DNA of 62,836 nt from Gemmatimonadota bacterium (GTDB taxonomy: Bacteria > Gemmatimonadota > Gemmatimonadetes > Longimicrobiales > Gaopeijiaceae). The stretch's first letter is position 1; each line of letters starts with the position of its first letter. Below the pieces are notes generated by a model, which did no database searches, was not told the origin of the DNA, and saw only the letters and a program-made list of their open reading frames with translations. The DNA is taken from positions 1-62,836 of the forward strand of contig SKJY01000149.1 of the NCBI GenBank assembly GCA_007121775.1, given 5' to 3'. Of the stretch, positions 41,433-50,712 are shown piece by piece. A program made the position numbers and the translations under genes.

Positions 41433-42421
41433 GTGACGACCAACGTCTGGATCCGGGCACCGGGGGCCTGGCCCCGAATCGCCCCGGTGGCGACGGCCCA
41501 CCCGAGTCCGGGACTCCCGGCGACGACGCCCCTTCACCCCACTCTGTGATGGAATCGGGGGTGGCCACCGAAACCATGGGAGACACGCAGGCCCAGACTC
41601 CGACGGCGGCTGCCGCCGGGGACCCGGCCCAGGTGCGCCGGGCGCTGACCATCCCTGGAGACAGCGTCTTCCGTGCCGAGGGGCTCACCAAGATCTACTC
41701 CGGCCGAAAGGTGGTGAACGACGCAGGCATCCAGGTCCAGCAGGGTGAGATCGTGGGCCTCCTGGGGCCGAACGGAGCCGGTAAGACCACCACCTTCTAC
41801 ATGATGGTGGGCCTCATCAAGCCTGACCGCGGAAAGGTGTTCCTGGACAAGCGAAACCTGACCAGGACCCCCATGTTCCGGCGCGCACGCCTGGGTGTGG
41901 GATACCTGGCCCAGGAACCCTCCATCTTCCGGAAGCTCACGGTGGAGCAGAATGTAATGGCCATTCTGGAAACGACCCGGGTGCCGCGGCGGGAACGAAA
42001 GGAGCGGGTGGCGAACCTTCTGGAAGAGCTGTCCATCGCTCACCTTCGGAAGAGCAAGGCTTATGCCCTCTCCGGGGGGGAGCGCCGGCGACTGGAGATC
42101 ACCCGGGCCCTGGTACAGCAGCCCAAGTTCATGCTCCTGGACGAACCCTTCGCCGGCATCGACCCTATCGCCGTGAACGACATCCAGCAGATCGTCGCTG
42201 GCCTCAAGGAGCGCAACATCGGCGTGATCATCTCGGACCACAACGTGGAGCAGACCCTGGATATCGTGGACCGAGCCTACATCATGTATGAGGGCCGGAT
42301 CCGGGTGAGCGGGAGCGTCTCCGAACTGGTCTGGAACGATGAGGTGGCAGAGATCTACCTGGGCCCGACGCTGACGCACCGCATGCGCCAACGCTACGAT
42401 CCTCCCACACCCAACGAATGA
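41429..42421 (+). CDS. lptB: LPS export ABC transporter ATP-binding protein
   Basis: LptB (330 aa) powers LPS extraction. Walker A is LGPNGAGKTTT, the Q-loop is YLAQEPSIFRKLTV, the signature is LSGGERRRLE, Walker B is FMLLDEPFAGIDP, and the switch His is in SDHNVEQTL. About 80 N-terminal residues rich in Pro, Gly and Ala precede the ABC domain, unusual for LptB; a start near 41675 would give the normal size, but the ATG overlapping the upstream stop supports the long form. LptF and LptG are not in the window. Confidence 0.93.
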   Translation: MSDDQRLDPGTGGLAPNRPGGDGPPESGTPGDDAPSPHSVMESGVATETMGDTQAQTPTAAAAGDPAQVRRALTIPGDSVFRAEGLTKIYSGRKVVNDAGIQVQQGEIVGLLGPNGAGKTTTFYMMVGLIKPDRGKVFLDKRNLTRTPMFRRARLGVGYLAQEPSIFRKLTVEQNVMAILETTRVPRRERKERVANLLEELSIAHLRKSKAYALSGGERRRLEITRALVQQPKFMLLDEPFAGIDPIAVNDIQQIVAGLKERNIGVIISDHNVEQTLDIVDRAYIMYEGRIRVSGSVSELVWNDEVAEIYLGPTLTHRMRQRYDPPTPNE

Positions 42422-43923
42422 GCAGCTTCGGCAACAGGCTCTTCCAGAGCACTGAACTCCGCCAGGAGATGAAGATCAACCCTCGCCTGTATCAGGCGAT
42501 GGAGTTGCTCTACATGCCCCTGCTGGATCTCCAGGCACACCTGAAGCAGGAACTCACCGAGAACCCCTTCCTGGAGATGAGCGAGGCCGACGTCCAGGAG
42601 GACGTGAGCATCGATGAGGAAGGCCAGGAGAAGAAGGATGAGGACGAGATCGACTGGGAAGAGATCCTCCTGGACGGCTTTGACGCCGGAGGAAGTCGGG
42701 CCCAGTACGAGGAGCGGGAGCGGCACGATCCCACCCCAGTGGAAACCTCGGACCTCCGGGACCACCTCTTGGAGCAGCTCCATCACCTTCCCATCTCCGA
42801 CCGGGAGATGCGGATGGGAGAGGAGATCATCGGCAACATCGACGACGATGGGTTCCTGGCTTGCTCCCTGGACGAGGTGGTGGAGGGGGTAAATGGATGG
42901 TTGGTGGATGTCCGCGGGATCGCCATCGAACGAGCCGGTGCCATCGCCGACACCCAGGAGCGGGCGCAGGAGGAGGCGGAGGTCGCGGAACTCTTCCGCG
43001 ACTACTCCCTGGAGGAAGCGGAGGCCATGCTGGCCCGGGTGCAGTACATGGATCCCGCCGGGGTCGGGGCACGGGACCTCAGGGAGAGCATCCTGATCCA
43101 ACTCCGGGAGCGCTCGCTGGAAGGCACGCTAGCACATACACTTGTGGAAGAGCACTTCGATGACTTCCTGAAGCACCGTTGGACCGAGCTGGGTCGAGCC
43201 CTGGGCGTCTCGGCCCGAGAGGTCCAGAACGCCGCCGATGAGGTGGCGAAGCTGGATCCGAAGCCCGGGATCCAGTTTGCTCCCGATCGGGATCCGTACA
43301 TTGTCCCGGACCTCATCGTGGACAAGATCGACGGAGAGTACCACGTCTTCCTGAACGACACGAGCCTGCCCCGCCTCCGGCTCTCCCGGTCGTACCGGGA
43401 AGTGGCCAGGGACCGGGGGAAGTACAAGGGAGAGAACAAGGAATTCATTGCCAGTAAGCTCAATTCCGCCAACTGGATGATCCAGGCCATCGAGCAGCGG
43501 CGGCAAACCATGCTGAAGGTCATGAACTTCATAGTGGACCGGCAGCGGGAGTTCCTGGAGAAGGGGGTCCAGTTCCTCCGGCCGCTGACCCTCCGGGAGG
43601 TAGCGGACCACATCGAGATGCACGAGTCCACCGTTTCCCGTGTGACCAACGAGAAGTACGTCCAGACCCCCCGGGGGGTGTATCACCTCAAGTTCTTCTT
43701 CTCCAGCGGCCTCTCCACCACTTCGGGGCAGGAGATCTCGGCCCGGGGAGTGAGGGACAAGATCCGTAAGCTGGTGGATCAGGAAGACACCCGGAAGCCG
43801 CTGACGGATCAGAAGATCGTGAACCTCCTGGAGACGGATGGGATCCAGATCGCTAGGCGAACAGTGGCCAAGTACCGTGACCAGCTCGGGATCCTCCCGG
43901 CTCGAATGCGAAAGCGTGTCTGA
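42418..43923 (+). CDS. rpoN: RNA polymerase sigma-54 factor
   Basis: Sigma-54 (501 aa) directs transcription from -24/-12 promoters with activator ATPases. Region I (QSTELRQEMKINPRLYQAME) is at the N-terminus, an acidic linker spans about residues 55-105, and the core-binding and HTH segments (TLREVADHIEMHESTVSRV) follow. The RpoN box is ARRTVAKYRDQLGI at the end. It follows lptB as in Proteobacteria, but hpf and ptsN do not follow. ATGA overlap with lptB. Confidence 0.97.
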   Translation: MSSFGNRLFQSTELRQEMKINPRLYQAMELLYMPLLDLQAHLKQELTENPFLEMSEADVQEDVSIDEEGQEKKDEDEIDWEEILLDGFDAGGSRAQYEERERHDPTPVETSDLRDHLLEQLHHLPISDREMRMGEEIIGNIDDDGFLACSLDEVVEGVNGWLVDVRGIAIERAGAIADTQERAQEEAEVAELFRDYSLEEAEAMLARVQYMDPAGVGARDLRESILIQLRERSLEGTLAHTLVEEHFDDFLKHRWTELGRALGVSAREVQNAADEVAKLDPKPGIQFAPDRDPYIVPDLIVDKIDGEYHVFLNDTSLPRLRLSRSYREVARDRGKYKGENKEFIASKLNSANWMIQAIEQRRQTMLKVMNFIVDRQREFLEKGVQFLRPLTLREVADHIEMHESTVSRVTNEKYVQTPRGVYHLKFFFSSGLSTTSGQEISARGVRDKIRKLVDQEDTRKPLTDQKIVNLLETDGIQIARRTVAKYRDQLGILPARMRKRV

Positions 43924-44890
43924 GGTCACCCGGCGGGCCCCCGAACCCCGCACCGACCTCCCGGAGGAGTTGCGGTGGGATTTCGCTGTGGTCATCCCCG
44001 CCTACAATGAAGCCCCGGTGATTCCGGCACTGGTGCGTGAACTCCGGGAGACCTTCCGGGAGGATGGGCTCCGGGGCGAGGTCCTCCTTGTGGATGACGG
44101 CTCCACAGATGGCACGGCTGAACTGGCCAGGAGCCACGCGGCAGACTGGCCCGAGTTCAGGGTCCTGCGGCACGGCCGCAATCTGGGAAAGACCGAAGCC
44201 ATGGTCACGGCGGCCCACGCCACGGAGAGGAAAATCCTCATCCTCTTCGACGCCGACCTGCAGCACTCTCCCCGGGAGATCAGGCGTTTTCTGGAGGCCA
44301 TGGCCCAGGGGTGGGACATCGTCTGTGGCCGGAAGGTGGGCCACTACGACAAACGTGCGGTCTCGTCGGTCTACAACCGCCTCTCCCGACGACTCTTCGA
44401 TATCCCGGCCTCGGACCTCAACTCCATGAAGGCCTTTCGCGCCGGCATCCTCCAGGAGATCCCGCTCCGCCACGACTGGCACCGCTTCTTCGTGGTACTG
44501 GCGGCGGACCGGGGACACTCGGTGACCGAACTGGATATCGAACTCCACCCCCGGCGAGCCGGCGAGTCCAAGTATCAGGGCCTCTGGCGGGTGGTGGTGG
44601 GCGTCATGGACCTCCTGTCGGTCTGGTTCCTTCTGGCCTTCTCCAGAAAACCCCTCCTGCTCTTCGGTACGGCGGGGGGAGCACTGGCGGGGGCAGGCGT
44701 CCTGGTGGGGCTTGTGGCGGTCTACCTCCGCCTGTTCCACGGGGTTGGATTCCGGCCCCTCCTCACCCTGGTCCTTCTCCTCGTCACAGTGGGCGTCACC
44801 CTCTTCGGGTTCGGACTGCTGGCTGAAATGGTGGCCCAACTCCGGCAGGAGGTGGATCAGGTCCGTAGACGTCTCCGGGAGGGCCGGTGA
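43916..44890 (+). CDS. GT2 glycosyltransferase, polyisoprenyl-phosphate type, with two C-terminal membrane helices
   Basis: This 324-aa protein has the GT-A fold of DPM1/GtrB/ArnC-type enzymes: VVIPAYNEAPVIP, LLVDDGSTDGTAEL, DADLQHSPREI and the late R-A-G-E-S-K-Y segment. Two hydrophobic helices (about residues 245-300) anchor it. Such enzymes move a sugar from a nucleotide donor to undecaprenyl phosphate. The GTG start overlaps the rpoN end by 8 nt and its stop overlaps wecB by GTGA. The donor sugar is unknown. Confidence 0.86.
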   Translation: MSEVTRRAPEPRTDLPEELRWDFAVVIPAYNEAPVIPALVRELRETFREDGLRGEVLLVDDGSTDGTAELARSHAADWPEFRVLRHGRNLGKTEAMVTAAHATERKILILFDADLQHSPREIRRFLEAMAQGWDIVCGRKVGHYDKRAVSSVYNRLSRRLFDIPASDLNSMKAFRAGILQEIPLRHDWHRFFVVLAADRGHSVTELDIELHPRRAGESKYQGLWRVVVGVMDLLSVWFLLAFSRKPLLLFGTAGGALAGAGVLVGLVAVYLRLFHGVGFRPLLTLVLLLVTVGVTLFGFGLLAEMVAQLRQEVDQVRRRLREGR

Positions 44891-46017
44891 CGGGCGGCGA
44901 GGTGCTGGTGGTGGTGGGAACCCGGCCGGAAGCCATCAAGATGGCGCCGGTGATCCACGCCCTCCGGAATCACACTCCGCCCATCCCGGTCCGCCTCCTT
45001 CTCACGGGGCAGCACGACACCCTGGCCACGGATGTGCTCCGAAGCTTCGGGCTCACCCCCGACGGGAACCTGCGGATCATGAGGGAAGGCCAGACCCTCT
45101 ACCAGGTGGCCCGCGGGTGCATGGACGGGATCCGCGACGAACTCCAGGGGCGCCGTCCCCGGCTCGTCCTGGTCCAGGGCGACACCGCCAGCGTCTTCTT
45201 CGGCGCCCTCACCGGATTCTTTGAAGGTGTGCCTGTGGGCCATGTGGAGGCCGGACTCCGGAGCGGAGACATGGCGAGTCCATTCCCGGAAGAGGGGTTC
45301 CGGCGGATGACCGGCGTTCTCGCCCACCTCCACTTCGCGCCCACGGAGGGGGCGGCCCGGAATCTCCTGCGGGAAGGCATCCCGAAGGAGCGGATCCACA
45401 CCACGGGAAACCCGGTGGTGGATGCCCTCTTGGACATGGCGCGACGGATCGATGAGCCCCGAGATCCGGCGGTGAAGGCCATCTTCCAGAACGACCACCC
45501 CTTCGCCCTTCTCACCACCCACCGGAGGGAATCGTGGGGCGCGCCGTTGGAAGGCATCCTGGGAGCGGTCCGGACGCTGGTCGATCGGACGCCGGACCTC
45601 CAGGTGCTGGTCCCGGTTCATCCCAACCCCCGGGTCAGGGAGCCGGTGCGCCGGATGTTGGGGGGCGTGTCCCGGGTCCATCTCACCTCACCTCTGGCGT
45701 ACGAGGATCTGGTCCTGGCCCTCTCCCGGGCGCGCCTCGTCCTCACCGATTCCGGTGGAATCCAGGAGGAAGCCCCCACCTTCGGGGTTCCACTCCTGGT
45801 CCTCCGGGAGGTCACGGAACGTCCGGAGGGGGTGGAGGCCGGTGTCGCCGAACTGGTGGGCTCGGACCCGGAGCGGATTGTTGAGGCGGCCGAGCGGGCC
45901 CTGGCCTTGGAAGAGGAGGAGAGGGAGCGACGCCGCCGGGTGAATCCCTATGGCGACGGTCGGGCGGCCGCACGAATCGCCCGTGTGGTGGGAGAGTTCC
46001 TGGAGGACGACCGGTGA
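44887..46017 (+). CDS. wecB: UDP-N-acetylglucosamine 2-epimerase (non-hydrolysing)
   Basis: WecB (376 aa) interconverts UDP-GlcNAc and UDP-ManNAc. Signatures are VVGTRPEAIKMAPVIHAL, LTGQHDT, VQGDTAS, HVEAGLRSG and DSGGIQEEAPTFGVP. GTG start with a 4-nt overlap. No wecC dehydrogenase is next to it, so ManNAc itself may be the sugar used by the neighbouring transferases. Confidence 0.93.
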   Translation: MTGGEVLVVVGTRPEAIKMAPVIHALRNHTPPIPVRLLLTGQHDTLATDVLRSFGLTPDGNLRIMREGQTLYQVARGCMDGIRDELQGRRPRLVLVQGDTASVFFGALTGFFEGVPVGHVEAGLRSGDMASPFPEEGFRRMTGVLAHLHFAPTEGAARNLLREGIPKERIHTTGNPVVDALLDMARRIDEPRDPAVKAIFQNDHPFALLTTHRRESWGAPLEGILGAVRTLVDRTPDLQVLVPVHPNPRVREPVRRMLGGVSRVHLTSPLAYEDLVLALSRARLVLTDSGGIQEEAPTFGVPLLVLREVTERPEGVEAGVAELVGSDPERIVEAAERALALEEEERERRRRVNPYGDGRAAARIARVVGEFLEDDR

Positions 46018-47162
46018 AGATCCTCCTCCACTGCATCTACTACCCTCCGGAGGTGGGTGGGCTGGAAAGCCATGTCGCCGAGTTGGCCCGAGGGCTGGTG
46101 GAGGCCGGCCACGAGGTCCGGGTCGTCACCTCCCGATCTCTCCCTGGGGTTCCGGAGGAGGAGGTGGTGGAGGGAGTCCGTATCCGCAGGACATGGTTCC
46201 CCTCCCGCTCCCCGGTAGGCTGGATCCTCCACGCCCTGGGCTCCATCCCCGTCACCATGCGGTGGGCAGGCTGGGCCGATGTGGTCCACGCCCAGGCCTT
46301 CGCCTCCGTGGCCCCCTGTCAGCTGGCGGCCCGGCGCCACCGGCGCCCCCTGGTCACCACCCTTCACACCTCCCACTTCCTCATCCGCGCCCGCTCCCGG
46401 CGGTGGCAAGCCATCCTGGCCCGCCTGGTCCAGGCATCCCGACACACGCTGGCCGCCAGCGTGGAAATCGCCCGGGTGGGAGAGGGGCTGGCACCGGGAA
46501 TCCAGGTGGAACCCCTCACCAACGGGGTGGATACGGAACGTTTCCACCCGGTGGAAGCCACCATGCCGGCGGAGCCAGGGCGGCGGCGGATCGTGGTCCC
46601 CCGGCGTCTCTTCCCCAAGAACGGGGTGGAATACCTGGTCCGGGCCATGCCCCTGGCGGTAGCGGAAGAGCCGGGGCTGGAGGCCATCCTCGTTGGGGAT
46701 GGACCGGAGCGGGAGCGCCTGGAGGCGCTTGCACGGGAGTTGGGGGTGGCAGATCGGATCCGCTTCCTGGGGGGCCGCCCCCATAGCGAGATGCCGGGTC
46801 TCCTCTGCTCCGCCGAGGTGGCGGTCTTTCCGTCCCTCATGGAGGCCACCTCCGTGGCGGCCCTTGAGTGCATGGCCTGCGGTGTACCGGTGGTGGCCAG
46901 TCGGGTGGGGGGGCTCCCGGAGATCGTGGACCAGGAAGTGGGGCGCCTCGCCGAGCCGGGGGATCCGGCGTCGCTGGCGGAGGCCCTGGTGGACCTCCTC
47001 CGGGATCCGGAGTTGGCGGAGGCAGGGCGACGGGCCAGAGCGCGGGTGGTGGAGCATTGGAGCAATGCCAGACTGGTCCGGCGACACGAGGAGATCTACG
47101 GGAGTCTGGTGGAGTCGGGGCGGGGGACTTCCCCCAACGCTAGAACGACGGGGGCGCGGTGA
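46014..47162 (+). CDS. GT4-family glycosyltransferase
   Basis: This 382-aa GT-B enzyme has the N-terminal YYPPEVGGLESHVAEL loop and a C-terminal GT4 core with RRLFPKNGVEYLVRAM, DGPERERL and the EX7E motif in EATSVAALE. It is a retaining transferase, probably acting on a lipid-linked or LPS glycan. GTG start and 4-nt overlaps on both sides place it in the same transcript. Donor and acceptor cannot be told. Confidence 0.88.
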   Translation: MKILLHCIYYPPEVGGLESHVAELARGLVEAGHEVRVVTSRSLPGVPEEEVVEGVRIRRTWFPSRSPVGWILHALGSIPVTMRWAGWADVVHAQAFASVAPCQLAARRHRRPLVTTLHTSHFLIRARSRRWQAILARLVQASRHTLAASVEIARVGEGLAPGIQVEPLTNGVDTERFHPVEATMPAEPGRRRIVVPRRLFPKNGVEYLVRAMPLAVAEEPGLEAILVGDGPERERLEALARELGVADRIRFLGGRPHSEMPGLLCSAEVAVFPSLMEATSVAALECMACGVPVVASRVGGLPEIVDQEVGRLAEPGDPASLAEALVDLLRDPELAEAGRRARARVVEHWSNARLVRRHEEIYGSLVESGRGTSPNARTTGAR

Positions 47163-49708
47163 TGGCAGACGGCAAGGAGCGGAAGGGAAGGGGAGAAGGG
47201 AGACGGCGAGTCGGCCGCACCCGCCGTGGAGCGGACGGGCGAAACCGGACCCGATCCACCGGCGGCCAGGTGGAGGCGCCCCCTGAACTGGCGGGGCCCC
47301 TGGACCGGATTCCCCTCTGGGTAACCCTGGTGATCTTCGCCGGGATCACCCTGGCCCTCTTCCGAGAGTTCGTCTTCTCGGACCAGATGCTCCTGGGTCA
47401 GGACACCCTGGCTCTGGGGTACATGGCCCGGGCCTTCTTCGCCGATGCCCTGAGGACCACCGGCTTCCCCCTGTGGAACCCCATCATCCTGGGCGGCACC
47501 CCCTTCCTGGAGTCGCTGGCCGGCGGAGACTCCCTCCATCCCATCTCGGTGGGGCTCTTCTTCATCATGGAGACGTACAGGGCCCTGGGGTGGAAGCTGG
47601 TGATCCACGTCTTCCTGGCGGGGCTCGGGATGTACGGGTGGCTTCGGACCATCAAGGTGTCCCGAGGAGCGGCGCTAGTGGGCGGAGTCGGCTTCCTGCT
47701 GGCCCCGTACATGGTGACGCTGGCCTTCCCGGGCCACGATGGGAAGATCTTCGTCACCGCCATGACGCCCTTCCTCTTCTGGACCATTGAGTGGTTCCTG
47801 GCCCGGCGGGGATGGCTCCCCCTCTCGGCCATGGCGGGGGTCATCGCCCTGGTGATCCTATCCACCCACTTCCAGATGGCCTACTTCCTCTTCGGGGCAG
47901 CCGGCGTCTACATGGCTATCCGGTGCGTGCAGGTGGCCAGGGAAGACCGAGAGGGGAAGGGGTGGGCCGGGGCAGGCTCCGCCTTCGGAGCTTTCCTCCT
48001 CTTCTCGGTGCTGGGGGCGGGGATCACCGCCGTTCAACTCCTCCCGGCGGTAGACTATGTGACGGAACACTCCCGGCGGGCCGCAACCACGGTGGACGCT
48101 GACCCGGGGCGGGGGATCGCCTTCTCGTCGTCCTGGGCCCTTCACCTGGAGGAGGCGGTGAGCCTTGCGGTCCCGGAGTTCATCGGGAGCAGTATCGGCA
48201 CCACCGGGTGGACCACCGACACCTACTGGGGCCGGAACCCCTTCAAGCTCAATCACGAGTACCTGGGGCTCGTCCTCCTCCTCCTGGCCGCCCTCTCCTT
48301 CACCGGGGGACGGCTTCCGTGGGTCCGTTGGAGCCTCACCGGGATCGGCGTCACGGCCCTCCTGTTCTCGCTGGGGCAAACCACCCCTATCTGGCGGCTG
48401 TTCTACGAGGTGGTGCCTGGGATCTCTCTCTTCCGGGCGCCCTCCATGGCCATCTTCATCCCCGGGTTCGTGGTGGCGACCCTGGCGGCGCTGGGGGTCG
48501 ACCGAGGGGCCCGCATGGTGAAGGAGGGGCGACAAGCCGCCGTGCTGAAGATCCTCGGTGGCGGGGTGGGACTCCTGGCACTGGGATGGCTCCTGGCGGC
48601 CACCGGAGCGCTGTCCGCGCTCTGGACCTCGGTGGTATACCGGGAGATCACTCCGGGTCAGATGGAGGCACTGGAGAACGCGTGGCCCCATATCGTCAGG
48701 GGATTCGGGATCGCGGCCCTCCTGGCGGCCCTGGTCACCGGGATCTGGGCGGCGGCGGCACGCCGGCTTCTCCCTGCGGCCCTCCTGGCCCCGGCCCTTG
48801 CCCTCCTGGTGACGGTGGACCAGTGGCGGGTAAACGAGCCATTCCTCGAAGTCATGGATTACCACAGCTTCGCCGCCCCCGACGCCAACATCCAGTTCCT
48901 CCTGGAACGCCAGCGGCAGGAAGACCCCTTCCGCGTGCTCTCATTCATGCGGGCCGGGCAGGACGTGGAACCGGGGATGCACGGGCTCGAGTTGGCAGCT
49001 GGGCACCACCCCAACGACCTGGGCCGCTACCGGGACCTCATCGGGATGGAGGGAAGCGGGCTGCCGCAGAATCTGGCCCGCTTCAACCCCAACCTCCTGG
49101 CCGTCCTGAACATCCGCTATATCCTCTGGCCCGACTTCCAGTTCGGACCGTTGGAGGGGAGTGAGCCACTGAGCGCGCTCCGCTTCGCCGATGGAGGGGT
49201 GTTCAGTTCTGTACACCCCTCGCCGACCCTCCCCCGGGCCCGGGTAGTGGGGGAGGCGCTGGTGCTGGATCCCGACCAGACACTGGATGCGGTGTTGGAC
49301 CTGAACCGGTTCGATCCCACCATTCAGGTGATACTTGAGGAAGAACCACCCATTTCCTTGGGGGGAAGGCAGATACGGGGAGATGTATCCTGGATTGAGC
49401 GCACCCCGAATCGACTGGTCTTCGAGGTCCGCACCAGTGGCCCGGCCATGGTGGCCCTGGCCGAAAACTGGTTCCCCGCATGGCGGGCCACAGTGGATGG
49501 GGAGGAGACCCCGGTTCTCCGGGCCGATCACGCCCTCCGGGCTGTGGCCGTGCCCGGCGGCACCCACCGGGTGGAGATGTGGTTCGATGCTCCTCTGGTT
49601 CGCCTCGGCCTCTGGATCTCCCTCATCTCCCTGGCCCTAGTGGTGGCCGCCGCCGGGGTTGACCTGGCCCGTCGTCGCCGAAGTGAAAGCCCGGTGGAGG
49701 GGGGGTGA
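47159..49708 (+). CDS. YfhO-like/GT-C multi-spanning membrane protein
   Basis: This 849-aa protein has a basic N-terminal tail (about 50 residues), then a dozen or so membrane helices, then a periplasmic beta-rich domain (after about residue 600) with a final membrane helix near the C-terminus. The order resembles YfhO-family and GT-C proteins, which use polyprenyl-phosphate sugars; the GQDTLALGYMARAFFADALR and FPLWNPIILGGTPF segments fit. It probably takes sugar from the product of a nearby polyprenyl-P transferase. Start GTG overlaps the previous stop; an ATG is one codon on. Confidence 0.75.
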   Translation: MMADGKERKGRGEGRRRVGRTRRGADGRNRTRSTGGQVEAPPELAGPLDRIPLWVTLVIFAGITLALFREFVFSDQMLLGQDTLALGYMARAFFADALRTTGFPLWNPIILGGTPFLESLAGGDSLHPISVGLFFIMETYRALGWKLVIHVFLAGLGMYGWLRTIKVSRGAALVGGVGFLLAPYMVTLAFPGHDGKIFVTAMTPFLFWTIEWFLARRGWLPLSAMAGVIALVILSTHFQMAYFLFGAAGVYMAIRCVQVAREDREGKGWAGAGSAFGAFLLFSVLGAGITAVQLLPAVDYVTEHSRRAATTVDADPGRGIAFSSSWALHLEEAVSLAVPEFIGSSIGTTGWTTDTYWGRNPFKLNHEYLGLVLLLLAALSFTGGRLPWVRWSLTGIGVTALLFSLGQTTPIWRLFYEVVPGISLFRAPSMAIFIPGFVVATLAALGVDRGARMVKEGRQAAVLKILGGGVGLLALGWLLAATGALSALWTSVVYREITPGQMEALENAWPHIVRGFGIAALLAALVTGIWAAAARRLLPAALLAPALALLVTVDQWRVNEPFLEVMDYHSFAAPDANIQFLLERQRQEDPFRVLSFMRAGQDVEPGMHGLELAAGHHPNDLGRYRDLIGMEGSGLPQNLARFNPNLLAVLNIRYILWPDFQFGPLEGSEPLSALRFADGGVFSSVHPSPTLPRARVVGEALVLDPDQTLDAVLDLNRFDPTIQVILEEEPPISLGGRQIRGDVSWIERTPNRLVFEVRTSGPAMVALAENWFPAWRATVDGEETPVLRADHALRAVAVPGGTHRVEMWFDAPLVRLGLWISLISLALVVAAAGVDLARRRRSESPVEGG

Positions 49709-50712
49709 CGGAGGGGCGCCCCGAGGGTCCCGAGGGTCCCCGGGGCCCCTGGGGGCGGCCCTGGCTTCGGTGGGGGATCCAGGGCCTCCTCACGGCTCTG
49801 GTCACCTGGCTCATCGTCCGCCAGGTGGGGGTGACGCTGGACGAAGCCCTGACCCTCGGACCCGCCATTCCAGACCTGCGCCTGGGGCTCATGGCGGCCT
49901 CCGTGGCACTGCTCCTGGCGGGGTTCGTCTTCTCCGCGCGCCTCTGGGGGAGGATGGTCCACGAACTGGGGGGACCCGATCCCGGCGGGTGGGGATCCTT
50001 CCGTATCGTCATGACCGCCAATCTCGGGCGCTACCTTCCGGGAAAGGTGTGGCAGATGGCGGGGCTGGCCCTGCTGTCCAGGCGGGCGGGGATCTCGGCC
50101 ACCCTCGGGACCGGAGCCGGAGTCGTGGGCCAGGCCTTCCACCTCACCGGGGCGCTGGTGGTGGGGTCCGGTGCTCTGGCGGCAGTGGCGGTGGACGTAG
50201 GTTGGGGAGCCCGGACAGGCCTCGGTCTCTTGGTCCTGGCGGCATTGGCAGCGTCGCTGCCCGGCATGGTCCATGGCGGATTCCGTCTGGCCTACCGGGT
50301 GGTGGGGCTCGATCCCCTCACCGCGCCACGCCCGAGCCCCTGGTTCGGACCGCGCTGGATCGCCCTCCACACTGCGGTCTGGTGTGTGTATGGAGCCGCC
50401 TTCTGGCTATTCACGGTGGGGCTCGGGCTGGAGGCGGACCCGCGAATGGCCATTCCGGTCTTCAGCGCCGCCTACCTTCTGGGCTATCTTGCACTCTTTG
50501 CGCCTGCCGGAATCGGGATCCGGGAGGGCGTGCTCATCGCACTCCTGCGTCCGTCGCTGGGAACCGCCGCCGTTGGGGTGGCCGTCCTGGCCAGGCTCTG
50601 GATGACGCTGGTGGAGCTCCTCCCGGCCGGGGGGCTGGCTCTCTGGGAAACCTATCGTCGAAAGGATCCCGGGACCGCCCCGGACCGGCACTACACGAGA
50701 GATGATGGCTGA
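49705..50712 (+). CDS. UPF0104/LPG synthase-type transmembrane protein
   Basis: This 335-aa protein has about eight membrane helices and the UPF0104 (flippase-like, AglD/MprF-membrane-domain) motifs NLGRYLPGKVWQMAG and FAPAGIGIREGVLIALL. Family members are often found beside polyprenol-phosphate glycosyltransferases and may move lipid-linked sugars or lipids. Starts at GTG in a 4-nt overlap. It overlaps the next gene by 11 nt. Confidence 0.83.
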   Translation: MTEGRPEGPEGPRGPWGRPWLRWGIQGLLTALVTWLIVRQVGVTLDEALTLGPAIPDLRLGLMAASVALLLAGFVFSARLWGRMVHELGGPDPGGWGSFRIVMTANLGRYLPGKVWQMAGLALLSRRAGISATLGTGAGVVGQAFHLTGALVVGSGALAAVAVDVGWGARTGLGLLVLAALAASLPGMVHGGFRLAYRVVGLDPLTAPRPSPWFGPRWIALHTAVWCVYGAAFWLFTVGLGLEADPRMAIPVFSAAYLLGYLALFAPAGIGIREGVLIALLRPSLGTAAVGVAVLARLWMTLVELLPAGGLALWETYRRKDPGTAPDRHYTRDDG

